Assembly: GCF_003952485.1 (NCBI RefSeq)
Contig: NZ_CP034447.1
Span: forward strand, 5,718,501-5,782,500
Direction: 5' to 3'
Origin: Mesorhizobium sp. M1E.F.Ca.ET.045.02.1.1
GTDB taxonomy: Bacteria; Pseudomonadota; Alphaproteobacteria; Rhizobiales; Rhizobiaceae
Length of the DNA stretch: 64,000 nucleotides
The number at the start of each line of letters is the position of its first letter. Within the stretch, counting starts at the first letter, position 1. A model generated the notes under the pieces. The model was not told where the DNA came from. It did not search any database and worked only from the letters and a program-made list of their open reading frames with translations. The position numbers were made by a program, and so were the translations under genes. This document shows positions 1 to 9,373 of the stretch, in pieces.

Positions 1-1335
1 CAGCGATGCGGCCGCCGTGGCGCCCGTGATCGGACCGATCTTCGGGAAATAGGGTTCCGTCGGCACCTGCGCTTTCGACAGCAGACGAGCGTCCACAGGC
101 AGATAATTGCGGTCGGCGCGCGAGGCCGCCTCGCGATAGCTCGCCATATAGGATTCGAGCTGCTGGCGCTGAGCATTGGCGTCACGCTGCAACGCGTCGA
201 GTTGCACCTGCTGCTCGCCGGCGCGGGCCGAAGCGGCCTTTAGCTGGTTGACCTCCTGGACGAGCTGGTCCTCGCGAGCCTTGGCCGTCTGCGCTTGGGT
301 CGCCAGACCCTTCAGGATCTTCTGCCCCTCGTTGCGGATCTGGCCGTTGAGATCGGCGAGCTGCGACTTCAGCGCCCGGATGCGCGGATGATTGTCCAGC
401 AGCGTCGTCGACAGGTCGGCAATGTTGGTCCTCAGTTCCACCTGCCGCTCGAGCAGGCGCTGGATCAATTCGGAAGACAGGACTTCCGGCACGCTGTCGA
501 GCGTGCCGCCATTCTGAAGCGCCTTGCGCACGCTGTCGGCGGTCGCCTCGGCGGCGGCGCGATTGGCGCGCACCCGCGAAAGCTCGGTCGACAGTTCGGA
601 AAGCTGTTGGGTCGCGAGCACCGAATTGTTGCCGCCCATCAAGAGGTCCGATTGCGCGCGGTAAGCAGCGACCTTGGCTTCGGCCTCCTTCACCCGATTC
701 TGTAGATCGGTGATTTCCGGGCCGAGAAAGCCGGTGGCGGCGGTGTTCGATTCCTTTTTCGCGTTGCCCTTGGAAGCAAGATAGGCCTGCGCGATCGCGT
801 CCGCGACCCGCGCCGCAAGCTTTGGATCCTCCGAAGAGAACTCGACTGCAATAACGCGAGATTTTTCAACGCCGTAGACGTTGAGCTTATCGCGCATCGC
901 CTTGAGCACGCGCTCTTCCGGCGAAATGTCGAAAGGGTCGCTCTTCAAGCCGACCAGGACGAGGGCGCGGCTCAGCGCCGACATCTTCAGCGTCTCGTCG
1001 AATTCGGGCACTTTCTCCAGATTGAGATCCGTCGCCACCTTCTTGAGTATGTCGGGCGACGATATGATCTGGACCTCGGTGGCTACGGCCTCCTCGTCGG
1101 TTGCCGGCTTGTCATCATTGGTTGCGCCGGCCGGCCGCGTGAAGACCGACTCGCGCGGCCCGATCTCCAGCTTGGCGGTGGCCTTGTAATAAGGCGTGGC
1201 CAGCCAGGCGAAGGCAAACGCCAGCCCGGTGACCACGAGCGTGACGAGAACAATGCGCAGCCAGTTCCTCGCCAGACTGGCGAAGAGCTGCCTCAGATCG
1301 ACATCGACATCTGCGGCCGCGGACTGAACGGACAT
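1..1335 (-). CDS. Wzz/GumC/ExoP-type polysaccharide co-polymerase (partial)
   Basis: Inner-membrane chain-length or export protein for an exopolysaccharide or capsule. The reading frame is open from ATG at 1335 to the left edge, so 445 codons are visible and the C-terminus is missing. A short N-terminal cytoplasmic stretch is followed by a hydrophobic segment at about residues 25-46, a Wzz-like periplasmic domain, then a long Ala/Gln/Glu/Leu-rich coiled-coil region from about residue 200 onward. The second membrane segment and any BY-kinase domain (Walker motifs, Tyr cluster) would lie outside the window, so whether this is a kinase fusion cannot be told. It is divergent from the export lipoprotein at 1599, and the genes around it are polysaccharide genes. 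Confidence 0.85.
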   Translation of the reverse strand, partial: MSVQSAAADVDVDLRQLFASLARNWLRIVLVTLVVTGLAFAFAWLATPYYKATAKLEIGPRESVFTRPAGATNDDKPATDEEAVATEVQIISSPDILKKVATDLNLEKVPEFDETLKMSALSRALVLVGLKSDPFDISPEERVLKAMRDKLNVYGVEKSRVIAVEFSSEDPKLAARVADAIAQAYLASKGNAKKESNTAATGFLGPEITDLQNRVKEAEAKVAAYRAQSDLLMGGNNSVLATQQLSELSTELSRVRANRAAAEATADSVRKALQNGGTLDSVPEVLSSELIQRLLERQVELRTNIADLSTTLLDNHPRIRALKSQLADLNGQIRNEGQKILKGLATQAQTAKAREDQLVQEVNQLKAASARAGEQQVQLDALQRDANAQRQQLESYMASYREAASRADRNYLPVDARLLSKAQVPTEPYFPKIGPITGATAAASL

Positions 1336-1598
1336 GCATCCTGCTCCGGAACTTTGAGTCGAGGATAGACCGTAAACAACTATGGTAACTCACCCGTTAA
1401 GATCAGAACGCATGCTTATTAGAAGACACTCAAAGAACATCGGACGAAGGCAATAGAACAATTGGGTTTTTGCCTGCCGTCACCGCTTCCGGGCACGGTC
1501 CTTTACCGGCCATTAACCCTAACAGGATGATAACGGGCGCACTTCCTGGGGTTGGCCGCAGCACTGGCGGCGAGAGCGACGAAGGTTCGTGTCCGATC

Positions 1599-2162
1599 AT
1601 GAAAAGCACTGCTTATCTCTTTCGCGCCATGCTTGCCTTGTCGCTGCTCACCGGCTGTTCCAGCTACCGCCCGACACCCGCCGCCTTCCATGAAGTGCTC
1701 GACCAGCCTTACAGACTCGGCGCCGGCGACCGCATCCGCGTCACCGTCTTCGAGCAGGAAGGGCTGACCAACACCTACAGCGTCGACCAGTCCGGCTACA
1801 TCTCCTTCCCGCTCGTCGGCGCCGTGCCGGCGCGCGGCCACACCGCCCAGCAGTTGGAAAAGGAAATCGCCGACAAATTGCGCCAGGGATATCTGCGCGA
1901 TCCCGATGTGTCGGTCGAGATCGACCGCTACCGGCCGATCTTCGTCATGGGCGAAGTCGGCGCGGCGGGCCAGTATTCCTATGTGCCGGGATTGACCGTG
2001 CAAAAGGCGATCGCGATCGCCGGCGGCTTCACGCCGCGCGCCAACCAGGAAAGCGTGGACATCACCCGTGATATCAACGGCAAGGTCATGACCGGCAGGG
2101 TGCAGACATCCGACCCGCTCTTGCCCGGCGACACCATCTACGTCCGCGAACGGCTGTTCTGA
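1599..2162 (+). CDS. Outer-membrane polysaccharide export lipoprotein (Wza/GumB/ExoF family)
   Basis: Forms the outer-membrane end of a polysaccharide exporter. I chose ATG 1599 because it gives a short lipoprotein signal peptide with lipobox LLTGC (Cys20); an in-frame start at 1470 would add 43 residues with no signal character. The mature protein of about 168 aa has the Poly_export domain (from YRLGAGDRIRVTVF, about residue 37) followed by one SLBB-like unit starting near GEVGAAGQY. This is the short GumB/ExoF-like length, not full Wza. The GT4 gene follows after 8 bp, suggesting one transcript; the co-polymerase at 1335 is its natural partner. Confidence 0.9.
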   Translation: MKSTAYLFRAMLALSLLTGCSSYRPTPAAFHEVLDQPYRLGAGDRIRVTVFEQEGLTNTYSVDQSGYISFPLVGAVPARGHTAQQLEKEIADKLRQGYLRDPDVSVEIDRYRPIFVMGEVGAAGQYSYVPGLTVQKAIAIAGGFTPRANQESVDITRDINGKVMTGRVQTSDPLLPGDTIYVRERLF

Positions 2163-2170
2163 AAACCAAC

Positions 2171-3301
2171 GTGGCGGCTCACCTCCGCATCGTTCACTGT
2201 TTCCGCTCACCTGTCGGGGGAATCTTCCGGCACGTGCGCGATCTGACCGAGGCGCAGGTCGCCGCCGGCCATTCCGTGGGCATCGTGTGCGATTCGACCA
2301 CGGGCGGCGACTATGAGGAGCGGCTGTTCAAGGCGATGGAGGGGAGTTTAGCGCTCGGCATTCATCGCACGCCGATGCAGCGTCATATCGGGCCTGGCGA
2401 TATGACGGCGGCCTGGCGCACCTATCGAATCATCAAGGAATTGCGGCCGGACGTGCTGCACGGGCACGGCGCCAAGGGTGGCGCGTATGCCCGTCTGTTC
2501 GGCTCACTGTTGCGGGTTTCAAGGTATCGCGTGGCCCGCCTTTATTCGCCGCATGGCGGCTCGCTCCACTATGACGAAACGACGGCCACGGGAAAGCTGT
2601 TCTTCGCGCTTGAGCGCTTCATGGCGCGCTTCACCGACTGCCTGCTGTTCGTTTCCGACTACGAACGGCGAACCTACGGCCGCAAAGTCGGCGAGCCGCC
2701 GGTCCCCAACACGCTGGTCTACAACGGCCTGCGCGCCGCCGAATTCGAACCGGTAGGAACGGCGGCGGATGCCGCCGATCTTCTCTACATCGGCATGATG
2801 CGCGACCTCAAAGGCCCGGACATCTTCATCGACGCACTGACGCAGGCAGGCAGCGAGATCGGCCGCCCGTTGAGCGCGGTGATGGTCGGCGACGGCGACG
2901 ACCTGCCGCGCTACCACGCCCAGGTGGAGCGGCTTGGATTGAAGAGCCATGTCCGTTTCCTGCCGCCGATGCCAGCCAGAGAAGCCTTCGCGCTGGCTGG
3001 GCTGATCGTCGTCCCGTCCCGCGCGGAAGCGATGCCCTACATCGTGCTGGAGGCGCTGGCCGCCGGCAGGCCGATGATTGCGACTGCGGTCGGCGGCATT
3101 CCGGAAATCTTCGGCGAAGGCTCCCCTGCCCTAATACGGCCGGATGCGGACCAGCTCGCCGAGAGGTTGGGCACAGCTCTCAACGATCCCGACGCCTACC
3201 GGAAACTGATGCCGCAGGGCGGCGAGCTCAGGGCGCGATTCGGCGCTGACGTCATGGCGGCCGAAATCGAGAAGGCTTATTTCGCGGCGCTTCGCGGTTA
3301 G
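2171..3301 (+). CDS. Glycosyltransferase family 4
   Basis: Retaining GT-B glycosyltransferase, probably adding a sugar to the lipid-linked polysaccharide repeat. GTG start at 2171 lies 8 bp after the export lipoprotein stop. The 376-aa protein opens with LRIVHCFRSPVGGIFRHVRDL, the N-terminal Rossmann strand and glycine-rich acceptor loop of GT4 enzymes. The C-terminal half has the donor-binding EX7E-type motif (EAMPYIVLEALAAG, about residues 287-300) followed by GGIPEIF. The gene ends tail to tail with the regulator at 3302, with no spacer. Sugar donor and acceptor cannot be read from sequence. Confidence 0.9.
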   Translation: MAAHLRIVHCFRSPVGGIFRHVRDLTEAQVAAGHSVGIVCDSTTGGDYEERLFKAMEGSLALGIHRTPMQRHIGPGDMTAAWRTYRIIKELRPDVLHGHGAKGGAYARLFGSLLRVSRYRVARLYSPHGGSLHYDETTATGKLFFALERFMARFTDCLLFVSDYERRTYGRKVGEPPVPNTLVYNGLRAAEFEPVGTAADAADLLYIGMMRDLKGPDIFIDALTQAGSEIGRPLSAVMVGDGDDLPRYHAQVERLGLKSHVRFLPPMPAREAFALAGLIVVPSRAEAMPYIVLEALAAGRPMIATAVGGIPEIFGEGSPALIRPDADQLAERLGTALNDPDAYRKLMPQGGELRARFGADVMAAEIEKAYFAALRG

Positions 3302-5785
3302 TCAGGTCGGAAGAGCCGCAAATCGTCGTTCGAAACCCGCAAGAACGTCCGCCTCGAACACGCTCAACGACCGGCCCCGTTCCCACAGCGCGGCGTAGGA
3401 TTCCCGGTCGAGCTGCGCCGACAGGATGGTCTCGATCCGCTCCCGCTGAGCAGCTTCGGTAGACTGCCGGCCGTCGGGCCAGTCCTCAAAGCAATGATCG
3501 ACAAATCCAAGCATGAGCGCGGCATCGTTCAATCTTCCGTCTCGGGCCGCGAGCTCGGTGGCATTTTGGATGATGCACCAGTGCCATGACGCATGGTCGC
3601 GCGGGAGATATTTCCACGCCTCGTCGATGGCTTCCCTTGCCGCCTCGGTATTGCCTAGCGCCATCGAATAGCAAGCGAGATTGCTAAGCTGAGCACCGAG
3701 TTCAAGCGAGCTGCCGCGTTCACGAAGGCTTGGCAAGATGCCTTTGGCGAGCGCGAACGCGCCTTGATGATCCTGTCTTCGGTGAACCATTTCAGCCAGA
3801 TACATGGTCGACCGGAAGAGGCCACGCTCGTTTCCGCACGACCGATGCATCGCCAATCCCGCCTGGCACTTGGTCATTCCGGCGACCTCTTCTCCACCGG
3901 TCAACAGCCACAAACCAATCGAAACGAGCGCCCACGCCTTCAACTTTGATGATGGAAGTTTAGCCGACAGGGTCTCAAGCCGCGCGAAAATCGGGGCGGC
4001 CTCGGAACGACGGCCGGCGAAGTTGAGCGTGGTCCCAAGAAGAACGAGGGCATGCGACAGCAGCAGATCGTTTGCGTCGGCCTCGAATTGCCGCACCGCC
4101 TGCATCAGCGCCTCGATCGCGCGCAGGTCCTGGGAATTGATCCGCGCGAGCTCCCCAACCGCAAGGAAAAGGCGGCCGCGAAGCGACGGGTCGAGATCAT
4201 CGGCGAAGGCGACAGCCGCCTCGGCAAACCGAAGGCCCTCGCCGGCGAGCTGAGCTTCTATCCAATAGCGATAGCTGGCGGCAGCCAAACCGACGAACAG
4301 GGCCCAGTCGGCGCTTGATCTGGCCCATTCAAGGGCCGAGCGCAGATTGTCGGTGTCCGGCCGATAGGCTGCTACCCAGGTTGCGTCCGGAACCAGCTCC
4401 CATCGTGCGAGGCTTTGCTCGAAGCGGCTCCGGACATGGTCCGCCAGGCGTGCCCGTGCATCTTGCTCTTCGTTCTGCCTGGTCAATTCCTGCAAGGCGA
4501 AGTGGCGCGTCGTCTCCAGCAATCTATAGCGGGTCCGATCTCCACCGTCGCGCGTAACCATCGATCGCCTGATGAGCTCCGACAAGTGGTCGTCGGCATG
4601 CTCACCGACCACGGCGCGAACACCGTCCAGCGTAAAGCTGCCCTGGAACACACCAAGCGCCCGCAGAGCCCTTTGCTCGCCCTCGGCAAGCAGCCCGTAG
4701 CTCCACTCAAGCGACGCCGCCAACGATCGATGCCGCCCCGGCGTGTCACCCCAACCCGTCGAAAGCTCCGCGAAGCGCTCGGCAAGCTGGCGGTCCACTT
4801 CGCCGAGGCCAAGAGTCGCCGATCTTGCCGCCACCATCTTGAGGGCAAGGGCGACGCCGTCGAGGCGAACGCAAAGTTGCCGCACGATAGGCAATTCGTC
4901 GACAGCAACAGTCTCGCCCTGCGCTTCATAGCAGTGGATGAGGAACATTTCGGCGGCCGAAAGACCGCTTTCGAAAGCTGCTTCGAGGCCGAACGGCGCG
5001 AGCCTGAAGACGTGCTCCCCGCTCAGCCCCAGCGGCACCTGCGAGGTCGTGACGATCCTCAGCTTCGCGGCTTCGGAAAGCAGGGAACGGACAATGTTGG
5101 CAACGGAGTGGGCAACGTGCTCGCAATTGTCGAGAACAAGCAGCCCGGCCAGTGGCCGCAGCATATCGACGATGGCGAGCAGTGGGGTGGTTTCGGTTCT
5201 GACCGGAATGCCGAGGACTTGCATGATCGCACTCTCGACGAAGCTGCCGTCGGGCACGGACGCCAGGTCGACAACCCAGACACCGTCTGGAAAGCCGCCG
5301 GCGAGTTCCTCGGCGGCTTTGAGGGCCAACGTCGTCTTGCCGACGCCGCCCGGGCCCAGGGTCGTAACCAATGGATATTGGTTGACGAGTTCCACGAGGC
5401 TTCTGACTTCGTGGTCGCGCCCGATGCATTCCGGTCGGTAGCGAGACAGATTGCCACCGGAGCGAACGGCCGGCGCCATGCGCTCCTGGATGCGCGTGGG
5501 CGGTGGGCCAACATACCGATAGCCACGGCCATGGACGGTCGCGACGAAGTTCGGGCCGAGGGCTTTCCTGAGCGCGGACATATGCACGTGAAGGGTGTTT
5601 TCTTCGACGACCGTGCCCGGCCAGAGAAGATCGAACAGGTCGCGCTTCTCGACCAGCACATTGGGGCGCTCAAGAAACACGAACAGCAAGTCGATGCTGC
5701 GCGCGCTGAGTTCAATCGCACCCTCCGGACCGTTCAGCGAACGCTCCCGCTCGTCCAGCACGAAATCGCCGAAGGACAGCGCCAT
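3302..5785 (-). CDS. Winged-helix (OmpR-type) regulator fused to an AAA/NB-ARC-like ATPase and TPR-like region
   Basis: A large one-component transcriptional regulator of 827 aa. Residues about 1-95 form a Trans_reg_C winged helix (typical end GRGYRYVGP). An ATPase follows with Walker A GPGGVGKTT near residue 147 and a Walker B-like LLVLDNCEHV near 215. The C-terminal 350 residues are helical and Leu/Ala-rich, resembling TPR repeats. ATG 5785 is preferred over TTG 5791 because AGGA sits 6 nt before it. No receiver domain is present, so the signal is probably sensed by the ATPase/TPR part. The target is unknown; the surrounding polysaccharide genes are a possibility only. Confidence 0.82.
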   Translation of the reverse strand: MALSFGDFVLDERERSLNGPEGAIELSARSIDLLFVFLERPNVLVEKRDLFDLLWPGTVVEENTLHVHMSALRKALGPNFVATVHGRGYRYVGPPPTRIQERMAPAVRSGGNLSRYRPECIGRDHEVRSLVELVNQYPLVTTLGPGGVGKTTLALKAAEELAGGFPDGVWVVDLASVPDGSFVESAIMQVLGIPVRTETTPLLAIVDMLRPLAGLLVLDNCEHVAHSVANIVRSLLSEAAKLRIVTTSQVPLGLSGEHVFRLAPFGLEAAFESGLSAAEMFLIHCYEAQGETVAVDELPIVRQLCVRLDGVALALKMVAARSATLGLGEVDRQLAERFAELSTGWGDTPGRHRSLAASLEWSYGLLAEGEQRALRALGVFQGSFTLDGVRAVVGEHADDHLSELIRRSMVTRDGGDRTRYRLLETTRHFALQELTRQNEEQDARARLADHVRSRFEQSLARWELVPDATWVAAYRPDTDNLRSALEWARSSADWALFVGLAAASYRYWIEAQLAGEGLRFAEAAVAFADDLDPSLRGRLFLAVGELARINSQDLRAIEALMQAVRQFEADANDLLLSHALVLLGTTLNFAGRRSEAAPIFARLETLSAKLPSSKLKAWALVSIGLWLLTGGEEVAGMTKCQAGLAMHRSCGNERGLFRSTMYLAEMVHRRQDHQGAFALAKGILPSLRERGSSLELGAQLSNLACYSMALGNTEAAREAIDEAWKYLPRDHASWHWCIIQNATELAARDGRLNDAALMLGFVDHCFEDWPDGRQSTEAAQRERIETILSAQLDRESYAALWERGRSLSVFEADVLAGFERRFAALPT

Positions 5786-5896
5786 CGCCAATCCTGAATT
5801 GACCTCACAGAAACGCTACAGAAGATTTCAGCATTGCATCAAGGACTTTCCGTCTACGCAGCCGCATCGTCCCGCCATGGCCATTGGAGAACGACG

Positions 5897-6178
5897 ATGC
5901 AAAGCCTGCAAGCCATCCTCAAGCTTATCCCGCGCATTCTCGCTGCGACCATGGCGGTCGCGAGAAGCACGCTCGCGGACGCAGCGGCAAAACATCGGGA
6001 TCGCCGCATCCTCGAGAGACTAAGCGCCGCCGAACTGGAAGACATCGGCCTCTGCCGTGGCGCGGATGGTGCGATCGACTTCCAACCTCGCTGCCCAGAT
6101 GAATCCGAGCCCAAAGGCGGCGGCATCGAGACACTTTACGGCAGCCCCGCCATGGCGACCGCGATAGAGAAGGCCTAA
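5897..6178 (+). CDS. DUF1127 domain protein
   Basis: Small protein of 93 aa with a C-terminal DUF1127-like motif: RDRRILERLSAAELEDIGLC, about residues 35-54, a basic helix followed by 'L..IGL'. ATG 5897 is preferred because GGAGA lies just upstream; an earlier in-frame ATG at 5834 has no ribosome-binding site. Some rhizobial DUF1127 proteins affect RNA turnover and phosphate or carbon metabolism, but the role of this copy is unknown. It is divergent from the winged-helix ATPase regulator. A second DUF1127 gene lies in the tRNA-Pro island at 9645-9923. Confidence 0.8.
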   Translation: MQSLQAILKLIPRILAATMAVARSTLADAAAKHRDRRILERLSAAELEDIGLCRGADGAIDFQPRCPDESEPKGGGIETLYGSPAMATAIEKA

Positions 6179-6330
6179 TTCGCAGGCCTAAGCTTGGCCG
6201 ACGCTAATTCGGTCCGGACGAAAGACCGTCAGTCGCCGCGAGCGACAGACAGCTTCAAAACCACCGGTTGTTTCAAGGCTTTCTTAGCTCTCTTTTGCTA
6301 TCCACTTTTGCGTAGCTCGCGGACAATCCC

Positions 6331-7866
6331 ATGAACGAGATCGATCCCGCACACCGCTTTTCCATGGACGCGGTGCGCAAATTCGAGGGCCCGGCCGAGG
6401 GTCAGGCGCCCAGCGGCATCAACGACGTCGCGCGCCAGGTCGCTTCGCAGTACCGGCGCGATACGATGTCGCCGATCATGGTCAGCGGCGTGCTGCGCAT
6501 GGTCGAATTCGCGATGCTGTTCCTTTCGGGGCTCGGCCTCTATCTCTACTTTGTCGGCTTCTTCAACTACCTCGCCTGGCAATACCCGCTGTCGATCGCG
6601 GCGGCGTCGTTCCTCGCGGTCGTGCTGCTCGACGTCACCGACAGCTACCAGATCGCGGCGTTGATGCGCCCTGTCGCCAATTTCGGACGCGTGCTGCTCG
6701 TCTGGGCCAGCACCTTCGCGCTGATGGCGCTCACCGCCTTCGCCATGAAGGCATCGGAAGACTATTCGCGGCTTTTGTTCGGCACCTGGTTCGTGGTCGG
6801 CTTCGTGCTGATCTTTACCCTGAGACTCGTGATGTCCAGGCTGATCAGGCGCTGGGCGCGCGACGGGCGCATGGAGCGGCGCGCCGTCATCGTCGGCGGC
6901 GGCAAGTCGGCCGAGATGCTGATCCGCTCGGTCGAGAAGCAGCCCTACAACGACATCCGCATCTGCGGCATCTTCGACGACCGCGGCGACAAGCGCTCGC
7001 CGCCGATCGTCGCCGGCTACCCGAAGCTCGGCACCATTTCCGAACTGATCGAGTTCGCCCGCATCGCCCGCATCGACATGCTGATCGTGTCGCTGCCGCT
7101 GACCGCGGAATCGCGCGTGCTGCAGCTTCTGAAGAAACTCTGGGTGCTGCCGGTCGACATCCGGCTCTCGGCGCATTCCAACGCGCTGCAATTCCGCCCG
7201 CGCGCCTATTCCTACATCGGCTCGGTGCCGATGCTCGACATTTTCGACAAGCCGATCAACGACTGGGACTCGGTCGCCAAGCGAAGCTTCGACATCATCT
7301 TCTCGCTGGTCGGCATCATCCTCTTCTCGCCGGTGATGCTCGCCACCGCGATCGCCATCAAGCTCGACAGCAAGGGTCCGGTGCTGTTCAAGCAGAAACG
7401 GCACGGCTTCAACAACGAGATCATCGAGGTCTACAAGTTCCGCTCGATGTACACCGACAAATCGGATCCGACCGCCAAGCAGACGGTGACCAAGAACGAT
7501 CCGCGCGTCACCCGCGTCGGACGCTTCATCCGCAAGACGTCGATCGACGAGCTGCCGCAGTTCTTCAACTCGCTGCTCGGCTCGCTGTCGCTGGTCGGGC
7601 CGCGGCCGCATGCGATCGCCGCCCAGTCGCACAATCTGCTCTACAACGAAGTGGTCGACGGCTATTTCGCGCGCCACAAGGTCAAGCCCGGCGTCACCGG
7701 CTGGGCCCAGATCAACGGCTGGCGCGGCGAGATGGACACCAATGAAAAGATCCGCATGCGCACCGAATACGATCTCTACTACATCGAGAACTGGTCGATG
7801 CTGTTCGACCTGCGCATCCTGTTTCTGACGCCGGTCCGCCTGCTCAATACGGAAAACGCCTATTGA
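6331..7866 (+). CDS. Undecaprenyl-phosphate sugar phosphotransferase (WcaJ/ExoY-type, polyprenyl glycosylphosphotransferase)
   Basis: Initiates lipid-linked repeat-unit synthesis by moving a sugar-1-phosphate from a UDP-sugar to undecaprenyl phosphate at the inner membrane. The 511-aa protein has about four N-terminal membrane spans (residues 50-170), a CoA-binding-like Rossmann domain (about 185-300), another hydrophobic segment near 325, and the C-terminal bacterial sugar transferase domain. That domain carries KFRSMYTD (about 369), RVGRFIRKTSIDELPQ (about 394) and SLVGPRPHA. This is the long WcaJ architecture, not the short ExoY. Its stop overlaps the next gene's start by 4 nt, so the two are probably translationally coupled. 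Confidence 0.93.
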   Translation: MNEIDPAHRFSMDAVRKFEGPAEGQAPSGINDVARQVASQYRRDTMSPIMVSGVLRMVEFAMLFLSGLGLYLYFVGFFNYLAWQYPLSIAAASFLAVVLLDVTDSYQIAALMRPVANFGRVLLVWASTFALMALTAFAMKASEDYSRLLFGTWFVVGFVLIFTLRLVMSRLIRRWARDGRMERRAVIVGGGKSAEMLIRSVEKQPYNDIRICGIFDDRGDKRSPPIVAGYPKLGTISELIEFARIARIDMLIVSLPLTAESRVLQLLKKLWVLPVDIRLSAHSNALQFRPRAYSYIGSVPMLDIFDKPINDWDSVAKRSFDIIFSLVGIILFSPVMLATAIAIKLDSKGPVLFKQKRHGFNNEIIEVYKFRSMYTDKSDPTAKQTVTKNDPRVTRVGRFIRKTSIDELPQFFNSLLGSLSLVGPRPHAIAAQSHNLLYNEVVDGYFARHKVKPGVTGWAQINGWRGEMDTNEKIRMRTEYDLYYIENWSMLFDLRILFLTPVRLLNTENAY

Positions 7867-9203
7867 GCGCGGTCGCGCATGAACTGCCGGCGGCCCCGGT
7901 CAACCAGTTGCCGCCCCAGGCGGTCAACCAGTTGCCGCCCCAGGCGGTCAACCAGTTGCCGCCCCGGGCGGTCAACGCCAAGCTGATCGCGCTGATTTCG
8001 TCGGCGGCGATAGGCATTGGCATCCTGCTTTCCGGCTTCGTCATCAGCGAGCCCGCGCCTTACGAGCTCTACATGGCCGGGCTGATCGTCGTATGGGCGC
8101 TGTTCGGCCTGAAAATATCGCGGGCGATATTGCCGCTCTTGGTGCTGCTGGTGGCGATGAACATCGGCGGCATGATCGCGATGACGCAGATGACGGAGCT
8201 CGCCAGCACGCCGCTCTATCTCGCCGTCTCGCTGTTCCTCGCCTTCAGCGCGGTCTTCTTCGCCTCGGTCACGTCGACGCAGCCCGGCCTCTACCGGCTG
8301 ATCTTCATCGCCTATGTGGTGTCGGCGGTGGCGACTTCCCTGCTCGGCATCGCCGGCTATTTCCACGCCTTCCCGGGCGCGGAAATGTTCACCAAATACG
8401 ACCGCGCCGCCGGCGCCTTCCAGGATCCGAACGTGTTCGGCCCGTTCCTAGTGCTGCCCGGCACCTATCTGCTCTATCTGCTCTTGGCCGGTCCGGTGTC
8501 GCGCATGCCGCTGCTGGCGGTGCCGCTGCTGATCATCACCGCCGGAATCTTCTTCTCCTTCTCGCGCGGCGCCTGGGGCATGTTCGCGGTGTCGGCGGTG
8601 CTGCTTACCGCCTGCCTGTTCCTGCAGAGCGCCAGCGGTATGTTCCGGCTGAGGGTCGTGGTGATGACAATCGCCGCGGTCGCCCTGCTGGTCATCGCCG
8701 TCCTCGTCATCCTGCAACTGCCCGGCGTGTCGGACATGTTCACCCAGCGCGCGCAGCTCGAGCAGAGCTATGATACCGCCCGCCTCGGCCGCTTCGCCCG
8801 CTACGCGATTGGCTTCCAGTTGGCGCTGGAGCACCCGTTCGGCATCGGCCCGCTGGTGTTCGGCACGATCTATGGCGAGGACACGCACGACATCTGGTTG
8901 AAGGCGCTGATGGACTATGGCTGGCTGGGCTTCGTCTCGTTCCTGACGTTGACCTTGTGGACGATCGCCGCCGGCTTCCGCATCCTGCTGCGCGACCGAC
9001 CCTGGCAGCCCTACCTGCTTTGCGCCTATGTCGCCTATCTCGGCAATATCGGGCTCGGCACCTTCATCGACATCGACCACTGGCGCCATCTCTATCTGCT
9101 GCTCGGCCTGATCTGGGGTGCGATCGCGCTGGAGTACCGGCATCAGAAGCAATTGCAGTTGGTAAGGTCGGTGCAGGTGGCTGCAATTTCATCGGTAAGA
9201 TAA
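7863..9203 (+). CDS. O-antigen ligase/polymerase-like membrane protein (Wzy_C family)
   Basis: Multi-pass inner-membrane protein of 446 aa with about 10-12 hydrophobic segments and a large periplasmic loop, the layout of O-antigen ligases and polymerases. The Wzy_C region includes FSFSRGAWGMF near residue 229 and a later HPFGIGPLVFG...DTHDIWLKALMDYGWLG segment. It starts at TTG 7863, overlapping the preceding stop by 4 nt. The N-terminal cytoplasmic tail holds three tandem octapeptides (VNQLPPQA type). Working with the upstream phosphotransferase, it would polymerise or transfer the finished repeat. Ligase and polymerase cannot be separated from sequence alone. Confidence 0.85.
   Translation: MSAVAHELPAAPVNQLPPQAVNQLPPQAVNQLPPRAVNAKLIALISSAAIGIGILLSGFVISEPAPYELYMAGLIVVWALFGLKISRAILPLLVLLVAMNIGGMIAMTQMTELASTPLYLAVSLFLAFSAVFFASVTSTQPGLYRLIFIAYVVSAVATSLLGIAGYFHAFPGAEMFTKYDRAAGAFQDPNVFGPFLVLPGTYLLYLLLAGPVSRMPLLAVPLLIITAGIFFSFSRGAWGMFAVSAVLLTACLFLQSASGMFRLRVVVMTIAAVALLVIAVLVILQLPGVSDMFTQRAQLEQSYDTARLGRFARYAIGFQLALEHPFGIGPLVFGTIYGEDTHDIWLKALMDYGWLGFVSFLTLTLWTIAAGFRILLRDRPWQPYLLCAYVAYLGNIGLGTFIDIDHWRHLYLLLGLIWGAIALEYRHQKQLQLVRSVQVAAISSVR
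7898..7976 (+). repeat. 24-bp tandem repeat in the O-antigen ligase-like gene
   Basis: Three consecutive 24-bp units plus 7 bp of a fourth. Units 1 and 2 are identical; unit 3 differs by one base, giving VNQLPPRA instead of VNQLPPQA. The period is a multiple of three, so copy-number change would stay in frame. It sits immediately before the first membrane segment. Confidence 0.95.
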
Positions 9204-9257
9204 CCGCCGAATTCGGTTGACCCGCACCGGGTTATCACGATACATCGCCACCCGGTC

Positions 9258-9309
<52 letters not shown>

Positions 9310-9334
<25 letters not shown>

Positions 9335-9360
9335 TTTTAAGCCTCGAGACTTGGCCCCCC
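9310..9360 (+). repeat. Attachment-site-like direct repeat, left copy
   Basis: 51 bp running from the T-arm of tRNA-Pro through its CCA and 26 bp beyond. An identical 51-bp copy lies at 13438-13488. This is the pattern left when a tyrosine recombinase integrates an element into the 3' end of a tRNA gene and restores the tRNA. Confidence 0.92.
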
Positions 9361-9373
9361 CAAATCCCTTCCG

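Noticed and set aside
4415..5797. A 460-codon plus-strand frame opposite the winged-helix ATPase gene
   Set aside because: It is the antisense of an unambiguous regulator gene, has shadow-type composition and no ribosome-binding site.
6298..7677. A 459-codon minus-strand frame opposite the sugar phosphotransferase gene
   Set aside because: His/Asp/Arg/Glu-rich shadow of a recognised gene.
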